Assembly (NCBI GenBank): GCA_946887105.1
Contig: CAMPKJ010000122.1
Span: forward strand, 1 to 13,902
Length of the DNA: 13,902 bases
From: an uncultured Acidobacteriota bacterium
GTDB taxonomy: Bacteria > Acidobacteriota > Thermoanaerobaculia > Gp7-AA8
Reading direction: 5' to 3'
The notes beneath the pieces are model-generated. The model saw only the letters and a program-made list of their open reading frames with translations. It ran no database searches and had not been told where the DNA came from. Positions within the stretch are counted from its first letter, which is position 1; the number at the start of each line of letters is the position of its first letter. The position numbers were made by a program, and so were the translations under genes. Of the stretch, positions 1-5,542 are shown in pieces.

Positions 1-158
1 CCGTGCGGCCCCATGGCCGTCTCCAGAATGCGATAGAGCTCGCCGCACGAGCGCTGCATCGCCTCCGCGGCCGCGGCGGACGTGGCTGGCGTGCCGGACA
101 GGCGAGTCTTCATGACGCGCCGCCCGATCTCGCGCAGGATGCGATCGGGTTTGTTCAT
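1..158 (-). CDS. Hypothetical protein, N-terminal part only (runs off left edge)
   Basis: An open frame starts at an ATG reading out from position 158 and stays open to the window edge, giving about 52 residues beginning MNKPDRILREIGRRVMKTRL. The visible part is charged and probably helical, with an alanine-rich stretch (TSAAAAEAM) and no signal peptide or membrane segment. I do not recognise the family. It lies 54 bp downstream of the second ABC permease on the same strand, so it may be the last gene of that operon or the first of the next unit. A weak purine stretch (GAG) precedes the ATG. An alternative start is the ATG reading out from 113, sixteen codons in. The overlapping plus-strand frames show no protein-like features. 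Confidence 0.5.
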   Translation of the reverse strand, partial: MNKPDRILREIGRRVMKTRLSGTPATSAAAAEAMQRSCGELYRILETAMGPH

Positions 159-212
159 CGCCACTCGATCATCGCGACGTATTGTACTGACGCTGAGGTT
201 GACGCGGCTTCG

Positions 213-935
213 CTACGCGGCCATGCGGCGGCGAAAGATCCTCGAGAGAAGAGCGAGGACCACGCAGGTCACGGCGACGCCGGTGAGCGCGTACGAGCCA
301 TACGGTCTCCCGTCAGCCGCGAGCCACAGCATCTTCATCGGCCAATACGAGGGAACGATTCCGGCCAGCCATTGCAGCGGCTCATCGACGAACCACGCGG
401 CCACCGGTGCGATCCCGACCACATTCAGAATTTTCACGACCGCGAATCCCGACACCTTGTTTTCGGCGAAGATCGCCAGGAAGAGCGCAGTGACGGGCGC
501 GGTCATTGCGGCCACCGCGGCGACTGCGACGAGATCGGCGGCCGGCAGCGCAACAAAGCCGAGAAGCGGATAGGCGACGACGGTCGTCGCGAACCCCACC
601 AGCAGAGGTGCGGCGACTCGATAGGCGAGGTACGCCGCCGGGTGCAGCGGCGTGACGGCGATGGCCATCAGCACCCCGTCGTCCCGTTCGTCGAGGAGCA
701 GGAACCCGACCACCATCCCTGCGATGCCCGGTGCAGAGGTCAGAAACGCGCTCGCGATCAACGGGTAGTACGTCGCGAGATCGAACGCGAAACGAGCCAG
801 CAGGATGTCGCGCAAGAGCGGAGCGAGTCGGAAAAACAACGCCAGGACGAACGGCAGCGCTCCGACCCACAGAAGCAGCGGATCCCGCGCGATGTTTCTC
901 AGATCGGCGCGGGCCAGTGCGCGATACGGGCTCAC
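213..935 (-). CDS. ABC-2 type transporter permease (second permease of a drug-export-like system)
   Basis: This 240-residue protein has about six predicted hydrophobic segments and no soluble domain, as expected of an ABC-2 permease in the inner membrane. Residues 82-106 carry a cytoplasmic-loop motif, DERDDGVLMAIAVTPL followed by AYLAYRV. It closely parallels EKAEGVLAALVVTPL...YLLSK in the permease encoded just upstream, so the two are probably paralogues forming a heterodimer with the shared ATPase. The start is a GTG whose bases overlap the upstream stop (GTGA), indicating translational coupling. The same frame stays open far upstream, but that part is antisense-like and low in hydrophobic residues, so I rejected a longer start. 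Two permeases of about 220-250 residues beside one ATPase is the layout of the mycobacterial Rv2686c-Rv2688c fluoroquinolone exporter. The substrate here is an inference only. Confidence 0.85.
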   Translation of the reverse strand: MSPYRALARADLRNIARDPLLLWVGALPFVLALFFRLAPLLRDILLARFAFDLATYYPLIASAFLTSAPGIAGMVVGFLLLDERDDGVLMAIAVTPLHPAAYLAYRVAAPLLVGFATTVVAYPLLGFVALPAADLVAVAAVAAMTAPVTALFLAIFAENKVSGFAVVKILNVVGIAPVAAWFVDEPLQWLAGIVPSYWPMKMLWLAADGRPYGSYALTGVAVTCVVLALLSRIFRRRMAA

Positions 936-1603
936 GCCTGCACCACGAAACGATCGAAGACGCGTCTCGCGAGAATGAATGCCGCCACACACCAGCCGCA
1001 TGCCGCGGCGGCAGCGGGCAGGCCTCCGCCCGTCATGAGGCGCAGCGCCGGCTCGATGGGGTGGAGGAGCATCAACCATCGCGGGACGAGCTCGAAGTGA
1101 CCGAGCAGAGGAAGAAAGAGAAAGGAGACGACCAGGACCGAGGGCAGCAGAAAACGATTGATCGATGAGAAGGGAACGACCGTGACGAAACCGGCGCACG
1201 CGTAAAAGAATCCGAGGAGGAGGGATCCGGCGATGGCCGAAGGCCAGCGGATGTCCTCGAAGACGATCGCGGCGATCGCAAACGTTTCGACCGTCGCGAG
1301 CAGGGTCAGCGAAATGGTTTTCGAAAGAAGGTAGGAGCTGCTTCCCAGCGGTGTCACCACGAGGGCAGCGAGAACCCCTTCCGCTTTTTCGAACAGCACC
1401 AGCGCCGCCATGAAGTAGAACGTCGTGATCAGCAGATTCACGACCACGAGCGCGGGGAGCAGTGCAACGGTCGAGAGCGATAGGTTGCGGCCGGCCATGC
1501 CCAGCAATGCGCCCCAGAACACGATCATGACCACGCTGACCGCATACAGACCGTATCGGATCTGCAGGACCACGTCGTTTCGGATCGCGGCGCCGAGACT
1601 CAT
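932..1603 (-). CDS. ABC-2 type transporter permease (first permease)
   Basis: This 223-residue polytopic membrane protein starts MSLGAAIRNDVVLQIRYGLY, a typical cytoplasmic coupling helix ahead of the first membrane segment (about residues 20-36). Further hydrophobic segments lie near 46-70, 98-114, 124-143, 153-168 and 196-212. Between segments two and three is the motif FEKAEGVLAALVVTPL...SSYLLSK (about 71-96). This family-typical charged loop (E...G....L..TPL...YL) contacts the ATPase. The ATG overlaps the stop of the ATPase gene (ATGA), and a GGAAAG purine run sits about 8 bp upstream of it. Its own stop overlaps the GTG of the second permease. It should act with both neighbours as an exporter of a small hydrophobic substrate; the sequence does not identify the substrate. 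Confidence 0.88.
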   Translation of the reverse strand: MSLGAAIRNDVVLQIRYGLYAVSVVMIVFWGALLGMAGRNLSLSTVALLPALVVVNLLITTFYFMAALVLFEKAEGVLAALVVTPLGSSSYLLSKTISLTLLATVETFAIAAIVFEDIRWPSAIAGSLLLGFFYACAGFVTVVPFSSINRFLLPSVLVVSFLFLPLLGHFELVPRWLMLLHPIEPALRLMTGGGLPAAAAACGWCVAAFILARRVFDRFVVQA

Positions 1604-2445
1604 CGGTCGAGCTTTCCGCCGGTGGTGGCGATGAAGATGTCGTCGAGCGTCGTTTCCTGCGTGTGTATCGTGCGCACGGTGCCTTCGCGCAGCTGACCGA
1701 GAAACCCGGCGTTGTCGGCGAGGCCGTCCAGCGGATACTCGCGCGCGTCACCGCGTTCGTTCTCGACCCGCACGACGCGGCGGCCGTATTTCAGCTTGAG
1801 CGCTCGAGGCGCGTCGATCAGCCGGACCGTACCGCCATAGAGAAAGGCCACCCGGTCGCACAACTCGTCGGCCGTTCGCATGTCGTGGGTCGTGAGGAAG
1901 ATCGTCGCTCCGGAATCGCGACGCCTGCGGAGCACGTCGCGGATGCGCTGGCTGGTGGCCGGATCGAGGCCGGAGGTGGGCTCGTCGAGGAACAGCAGCT
2001 CGGGATTGTGGAGCATCGAGCGGGCCACGTTCAGACGGTTGCGCATGCCCTTCGAAAACTCGCCCACCCGCTTTCCCGCGTCGTCTCCGAGCCCGACCTC
2101 GTCGAGCACGATCGAAGGATCCGCGGACACTCCGTAGAGAGCGGCGAAGTAACGCAGATTCTCGGCCGCGGTCAGCTTGAGGTAGTGGTTCGGCAGTTCG
2201 AACGAGACGCCGATGCGCCGATAGTCATCGCGTCTCCACTCGCGGACGTCGCGACCGAGCACGCGGGCCGTACCAATGTGGTCACGCAGAAGGCCGATGA
2301 GAATCCTCTGCGTGGTGCTCTTTCCGGCTCCACTCGGACCGAGAAAGCCGAAGATCTCTCCCCGCTCGACGCGAAATGTCAGGTTCTCGATCGCCGGCAG
2401 CGCCGCTCCACGATAGTGATAGGACAAGCCGGTTACGTCGATCAT
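1600..2445 (-). CDS. ABC transporter ATP-binding protein (ABC-2 / drug-resistance exporter type)
   Basis: This 281-residue nucleotide-binding protein powers the two permeases encoded immediately downstream. Walker A is GPSGAGKST at residues 36-44. The Q-loop position reads SFELPNHYLKLTAAENL (81-97) with Glu83 in place of Gln, which is common in this subfamily. The signature is the variant FSKGMRNRL (130-138), Walker B is LLFLDEPTSGLDP (150-162) with catalytic Glu155, and the H-loop histidine is His187. After about residue 215 there is a C-terminal extension of the kind seen in ABC-2 exporters, ending TTLDDIFIATTGGKLDR. The gene begins 6 bp after the small membrane protein gene and its stop overlaps the next ATG, so the four genes are almost certainly co-transcribed. 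The closest familiar architecture is the Rv2688c-type fluoroquinolone ATPase. Confidence 0.93.
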   Translation of the reverse strand: MIDVTGLSYHYRGAALPAIENLTFRVERGEIFGFLGPSGAGKSTTQRILIGLLRDHIGTARVLGRDVREWRRDDYRRIGVSFELPNHYLKLTAAENLRYFAALYGVSADPSIVLDEVGLGDDAGKRVGEFSKGMRNRLNVARSMLHNPELLFLDEPTSGLDPATSQRIRDVLRRRRDSGATIFLTTHDMRTADELCDRVAFLYGGTVRLIDAPRALKLKYGRRVVRVENERGDAREYPLDGLADNAGFLGQLREGTVRTIHTQETTLDDIFIATTGGKLDR

Positions 2446-2451
2446 CAGCGG

Positions 2452-2850
2452 CTAAGGCGTGACCAGAGCCCATGCCACCGCGATGCCAGCGCTCGCGGCC
2501 GCCAAGCCCATCGGACGGAGAAAACGCAACGCGCGAGGGACCGATCGCTCGGCAAAGCGTTGATGCCACCGCCAGGGAAGAACTGCCAAGCCGAGAGTGG
2601 TGACGATCAGGATCCAGCCGAACGCGTGAAAGACTCCGGAGTACATCATCCGATGGGCATTCCACACGAAGGCCATGCCTGCGACCAGGCGGATCGTGAG
2701 CTCGAGCACATGCATGCGCAACGAGCGCGCGAAGCCCAACAGGTAGCGAGCTGCCCGCGCAGGGACGAACGTCGCCAGGATGCCGAAGAGGAGCAAGTAG
2801 CCCGCCGTGAGGCCGACCACCGCTCCGGCTAGAAGATCTGTGACTGGCAT
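2452..2850 (-). CDS. Small four-helix integral membrane protein, unknown function
   Basis: This 132-residue protein has four clear hydrophobic segments, at about residues 6-28, 48-64, 75-91 and 110-129. They are separated by basic loops such as RAARYLLGFARSLRMH (32-47) and RWHQRFAERSVPRALRFLR (93-111). I do not recognise the family. It is first in the ABC exporter operon and ends 6 bp before the ATPase ATG. It could therefore be an accessory subunit of the exporter, or an unrelated membrane protein sharing a promoter. The ATG at 2850 has no obvious Shine-Dalgarno sequence (GCGAAACCGCC precedes it). The region between it and the divergent small gene at 2938 is 87 bp and should contain the promoters for both. 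Confidence 0.75.
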   Translation of the reverse strand: MPVTDLLAGAVVGLTAGYLLLFGILATFVPARAARYLLGFARSLRMHVLELTIRLVAGMAFVWNAHRMMYSGVFHAFGWILIVTTLGLAVLPWRWHQRFAERSVPRALRFLRPMGLAAASAGIAVAWALVTP

Positions 2851-2937
2851 GGCGGTTTCGCGTCGCGTTGCGCGATGACCGCGACCCTGTGACGACTGCT
2901 ACATCGCGGCCGGCGACGCGAACGGATCATAGGCCAC

Positions 2938-3168
2938 ATGAGCGGCACGGGCGACATGGGCGATGTGATGACGCGACGTTCGGCCGGTTCCCGGTTCAGC
3001 GGCTCGGCAATCCGCAACACGATCGCCTATGCCGCGGTGAGCGCCGCCCTCCGCGCGCGAGGGATCTCCGAGGAGAACGTCGACTCCGGAGCGCTGCGAG
3101 CGTGCCGGGGAATGATGCGCGCCGCACGGCGGGAGGAAGTCCGCGCGGAGAGAACGCCCCGGCCGTAG
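2938..3168 (+). CDS. Small hypothetical protein (76 aa)
   Basis: This short frame encodes 76 residues starting MSGTGDMGDVMTRRSAGSRF. It has a small serine- and glycine-rich N-terminus followed by a probably helical, arginine-rich segment (RNTIAYAAVSAALRARGISE, about 26-45) and a basic tail. There is no signal peptide or membrane helix. Third codon positions are mostly G or C, around 80 % by my reading, as in the surrounding genes, and AGG lies about 5 bp before the ATG. Both support a real gene. It is divergent from the ABC operon and convergent with the ACR3 gene, whose stop is only 7 bp away. I recognise no family. A spurious frame in high-GC DNA cannot be excluded. Confidence 0.45.
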   Translation: MSGTGDMGDVMTRRSAGSRFSGSAIRNTIAYAAVSAALRARGISEENVDSGALRACRGMMRAARREEVRAERTPRP

Positions 3169-3175
3169 ACGAGCA

Positions 3176-4219
3176 CTAGTGTCGTGTCGAGATGCACATC
3201 CGGCACACCGACAACATCACCGGCACTTCCACGAGAACGCCGACCACCGTCGCCAGCGCCGCACCGGAGGCGGGACCGTAGAGCGCGATCGCCGTCGCCA
3301 CCGCCAGCTCGAAAAAATTAGACGCGCCGATGAGCGCACCCGGCGCGGCGACGGGGTAGGGCACGCGGAACAACCTCATCAGGCCGTACGTGAGCGAGGA
3401 GTTGAAGTAGACCTGCAGCAGGATCGGGATCGCGATCAGGATCACGTGGAACCAGCGCGTGGTGATGTTGTCGGCCTGGAACGCGAAGATCAGCACCAGC
3501 GTGGCCAGGAGCGCCAGCACCGTCACGGGATGAAGCCGGGTCATGAACCGGTCGAACCATTCCGCGCCGTTCCGCCGGATCAGCAGCACGCGGCTGATGG
3601 CCCCGAGCGCGAGGGGAATCACCACGAAGATCACCACCGAATACAGCAGCACGCGGAACGGCACCTCGAGCCCGGCCGCGCCCGTGATGAGAAACTTCAC
3701 GATCGGCGCGAACGCGACCAGCATGATCAGATCGTTCACCGAGACCTGCACGAGTGTGTAGGCCGGGTCGCCATCCGAGAGGTACGACCAGACGAACACC
3801 ATCGCCGTACACGGCGCCGCGGCGAGGATGATCACGCCGGCGATGTACTGGCTGGCCAGCTCCTGCCCGATCAGCGGCAGAAAGAGGTGCTGGAAGAAGA
3901 GCCACCCGAAGAGCGCCATCGAGAACGGCTTGACGAGCCAGTTGACGATGATGGTGATGATCAGACCCTTCGGCCGCCGCCCCACGTTCGCGATCGACCC
4001 GAAGTCGATCTTGAGCATCATCGGATAGATCATCAGCCAGATCAGAACGGCCATCGGGACGTTGATCTGGCTCCCGCTGCCGAACTCGAGCTGCTGCAGG
4101 GTTTGCACCGCTCCGGGGAGCAGCTTGCCGAAGACAATCCCCGCCACCATGCAGAGCGCAACCCACAACGAGAGGTAGCGCTCGAAGAGATTCATGCGTT
4201 TCGGAACGACGGGAGTCAT
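3176..4219 (-). CDS. acr3: ACR3-family arsenite efflux permease
   Basis: This 347-residue protein has ten hydrophobic segments, the usual length and topology for ACR3 in the BART superfamily. It exports arsenite (and sometimes antimonite) across the inner membrane using the proton gradient. The N-terminal LFERYLSLWVALCMVAGIVFG (11-31) is characteristic. The essential cysteine is in AAPCTAMVFVWSYL (Cys137), and the conserved glutamate of the ninth helix is in GASNFFELAVATAIALYG (Glu304). The frame is open 33 codons further upstream, but that leader is not protein-like, so I chose the ATG reading out from 4219 (MTPVVPKR). Met9 is an alternative start. There is no good ribosome-binding site. No arsR, arsC or arsM is visible nearby, so this is an isolated arsenic gene, with an operator-like palindrome just upstream. 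Confidence 0.93.
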   Translation of the reverse strand: MTPVVPKRMNLFERYLSLWVALCMVAGIVFGKLLPGAVQTLQQLEFGSGSQINVPMAVLIWLMIYPMMLKIDFGSIANVGRRPKGLIITIIVNWLVKPFSMALFGWLFFQHLFLPLIGQELASQYIAGVIILAAAPCTAMVFVWSYLSDGDPAYTLVQVSVNDLIMLVAFAPIVKFLITGAAGLEVPFRVLLYSVVIFVVIPLALGAISRVLLIRRNGAEWFDRFMTRLHPVTVLALLATLVLIFAFQADNITTRWFHVILIAIPILLQVYFNSSLTYGLMRLFRVPYPVAAPGALIGASNFFELAVATAIALYGPASGAALATVVGVLVEVPVMLSVCRMCISTRH

Positions 4220-4237
4220 CGGCGATCTGCGCGCTAT

Positions 4238-4253
4238 ATTCGCATACGCGGAT
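4238..4253. promoter_or_regulatory. Candidate operator upstream of acr3 (imperfect palindrome)
   Basis: The 16-mer ATTCGCATACGCGGAT pairs with itself at six of eight positions. It lies 18 bp ahead of the acr3 start and overlaps AT-rich sequence (TATATT on the plus strand) that could be a -10 element for the minus-strand gene. Size, symmetry and place suit a winged-helix repressor such as ArsR, the usual arsenic sensor. No arsR gene is in the window, so the regulator assignment is inference. Confidence 0.35.
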
Positions 4254-4297
4254 GCAAGACGACAATCTGCCGAATGAATGGCATACCAGCAACGTGC

Positions 4298-4314
4298 ATT
4301 CCGGCTGCCGGAAT
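4298..4314. promoter_or_regulatory. Perfect 7-bp inverted repeat in the acr3 / cupredoxin divergent region
   Basis: ATTCCGG-ctg-CCGGAAT is a perfect 7+7 inverted repeat with a 3-bp spacer. Two further matched pairs lie outside it, skipping one base on each side (TG...CA). It ends 24 bp before the GTG of the lipoprotein gene and just ahead of the GAAAGG ribosome-binding site. It could be a regulator-binding site or a small RNA hairpin in the 5' leader. There is no T tract, so a terminator is unlikely. Confidence 0.35.
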
Positions 4315-4338
4315 ACATCTTGAAAGGACTGCCGTGCG

Positions 4339-4824
4339 GTGAGAAAGCTCTGGCTTCTGCTGCTCGTCCTGGGATGCGGCCGCGATTCTCGCGAGAGCGG
4401 CACGGCCACCATTGCGCCTGCCGATCCGCGGCCGGCGCCGACGCTCACCGGCACGATGGACGCTCGCCCGATGATCACCACGTCCGGCAGCCCGGCGCCG
4501 GCGGGCGCGGTCGCGCCGGGAACGCAGTTCGTCACTTTGCGCAGTTCCGGCATCTCGATGCGCAGCCTGATCCCGCGCGCGCACACCGCATTCCACATCA
4601 GGAACGAAACCGCCTCGAGCCACGATCTCGTGTTACGGACCACGACGTCGTCCGTGCCCGTCACCATCCCGGCCGCCGAAGGTGCCGTCGTGCAGACGAT
4701 GTTGAACGACGCCGTCTACGAGCTCGTCTGCGTCTCGCCGGGCCACTCCGAACGCGCGCAGTTCACGACCTACGTCGCCGGAACGCCGTTGAACCAGCAC
4801 GCGAGCGGCGCGGAAGCACGCTGA
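4339..4824 (+). CDS. Lipoprotein with a cupredoxin-like (blue copper) domain
   Basis: This 161-residue protein starts at GTG with GAAAGG about 11 bp upstream. The N-terminus MRKLWLLLLVLGC is a short lipoprotein signal, with the acylated cysteine at 13. A Pro/Ala-rich linker of about 45 residues follows, then one domain of about 85 residues (60-147). That domain has the cupredoxin pattern: FHIRNETASSHDLVL (85-99), with the first candidate copper ligand at His95, and later YELVCVSPGHSERAQF (127-142), with Cys131 and His136. The spacing Cys-x4-His-x4 then reaches Gln141, where most blue copper proteins have Met and stellacyanins have Gln. It probably binds copper and carries electrons in the periplasm or at the outer membrane, but the domain is degenerate and copper binding is inferred. 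It is divergent from acr3 with 119 bp between starts; any functional link to arsenic is unproven. Confidence 0.72.
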   Translation: MRKLWLLLLVLGCGRDSRESGTATIAPADPRPAPTLTGTMDARPMITTSGSPAPAGAVAPGTQFVTLRSSGISMRSLIPRAHTAFHIRNETASSHDLVLRTTTSSVPVTIPAAEGAVVQTMLNDAVYELVCVSPGHSERAQFTTYVAGTPLNQHASGAEAR

Positions 4825-4852
4825 AGCTGCGGGCTCGTGCAGTTCCGAAGCC

Positions 4853-5419
4853 CTACCTGACGCGGGCGCTGCGCTTCGCTGCCCGCTTGCGCGTGCCTCC
4901 CGTCTCCTTCGCCCCCTTCGGCTTCACGCCGTTCTCCATGAACAGCGGCGGATGTGCGTCATCGATCCCCAGCGCCTCGCAAATGTCTCTCAGCGATTCG
5001 GCGAGGGCCTTCGCGCGCGCTCGCGGCAGACGATCGACGCCTTCGACGATGAGGTGCTGGATCGGCTGCGGGAGCTTCCTCACGGTGAGATGGCCCTTGG
5101 CGGTGAGCGTGAGATCGAGCCGCCGCGCGTCCGTCTCCGACCGCTCGCGCGCAACGAAGTCCTTCTCGATCAATTTCGCGACGACGACCGAGACGGTGCT
5201 CTGGTCGGTGGCCATGCGCTCGGCAAGGTCCTTGACCGACAGCGGGGAATCGCGCTTCAACTCGTGCAGCACGTAGAGTTGCGAAGCACCGAGTCCGTGC
5301 TCCTTCAGGCCCGCGCGATCGGCGAGCCGCAGCGATTTCACCAGGCAACGAAACGAGTGCAAAACCGAATGCGCATCTTTCAGGTTCCTCGTCTCCGCCA
5401 TGCCTCCCCGTCTGGCCAT
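4853..5419 (-). CDS. MarR-family transcriptional regulator
   Basis: This 188-residue DNA-binding protein is a probable dimeric repressor. After an N-terminal helical region (HSVLHSFRCLVKSLRLADRA), the winged helix-turn-helix is clear: QLYVLHELKRDSPLSVKDLA, then ERMATDQSTVSVVVAKLIEK as the recognition region, and the wing ERSETDARRLDLTLTAKG. This order is diagnostic for MarR. It is longer than the usual 140-160 residues because of a lysine- and arginine-rich C-terminal tail (KPKGAKETGGTRKRAAKRSA), which might add non-specific DNA contact. I chose the ATG reading out from 5419 because GGAG lies about 5 bp before it. A second ATG at 5401 has its purine run only 1 bp away. The upstream frame as far as 6037 is antisense to the exchanger gene and not real. 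The gene is divergent from the exchanger with repeat sites between them, so it probably controls itself and that neighbour. Confidence 0.88.
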   Translation of the reverse strand: MARRGGMAETRNLKDAHSVLHSFRCLVKSLRLADRAGLKEHGLGASQLYVLHELKRDSPLSVKDLAERMATDQSTVSVVVAKLIEKDFVARERSETDARRLDLTLTAKGHLTVRKLPQPIQHLIVEGVDRLPRARAKALAESLRDICEALGIDDAHPPLFMENGVKPKGAKETGGTRKRAAKRSARVR

Positions 5420-5447
5420 GCTCGCTCCGGCGATGGTAGCACGTCGA

Positions 5448-5465
5448 ATGGCAGACCATGCTTCG
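5448..5465. promoter_or_regulatory. Candidate MarR-type operator, copy 1
   Basis: ATGGCAGACCATGCTTCG matches the copy at 5525-5542 at 15 of 18 bases, and both copies have the ATGG-N4-CCAT core. The same place also contains the 19-bp inverted repeat CCATGC-ttcgcgc-GCATGG (5456-5474), a size typical of MarR sites. It sits 29 bp upstream of the marR start, where a bound repressor would block marR transcription. A partial third match, GGCCATGC, lies at 5414-5421 over the marR start codon. The function is inferred from symmetry, repetition and position. Confidence 0.4.
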
Positions 5466-5524
5466 CGCGCATGGCGCGGAGCAGGTCCGGCACTGCGGAT
5501 ACGCTCCTGCCGCTGCCGCATGAC

Positions 5525-5542
5525 ATGGTAGGCCATGCATCG
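5525..5542. promoter_or_regulatory. Candidate MarR-type operator, copy 2
   Basis: ATGGTAGGCCATGCATCG repeats the 5448 site with three mismatches. Outer arms GCATG (5518-5522) and CATGC (5534-5538) form a wider inverted repeat. It covers the first proposed ATG of the exchanger gene (5535). If it is a true operator, the real exchanger start may be the later ATG at 5562, or repression may act near the start codon. Confidence 0.35.

Noticed and set aside
3..1100. Long plus-strand frame (365 codons) antisense to the two permease genes
   Set aside because: The product is rich in Arg, His, Gln and Asp without domains, the usual mirror of a high-GC membrane-protein gene. The opposite strand has clear permeases.
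1663..2832. Plus-strand frame of 389 codons across the ABC ATPase and small membrane protein
   Set aside because: It is antisense to a gene with all ABC motifs. Composition is charged and low in complexity, and no family features are seen.
2829..3020. Minus-strand frame of 63 codons over the ABC operon promoter region
   Set aside because: It overlaps the start of the better-supported membrane protein and is antisense to the small plus-strand gene. The product has no recognisable features.
3175..3182. CACTAGTG palindrome at the junction of the small gene and acr3 stop codons
   Set aside because: It is an 8-bp palindrome without extended pairing, expected by chance; no terminator or site function can be supported.
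4220..4318. N-terminal extension of acr3 by 33 codons
   Set aside because: The extension (MYSGSRNARC...) is not conserved in type, crosses the divergent promoter region, and is Cys/Arg/Ser rich. The family N-terminus begins near LFERYLSLW.
3179..4342. Plus-strand frame of 387 codons opposite acr3
   Set aside because: It is extremely rich in His, Arg, Asp and Glu, an artefact of hydrophobic codons read in reverse. The acr3 strand has the catalytic Cys and Glu.
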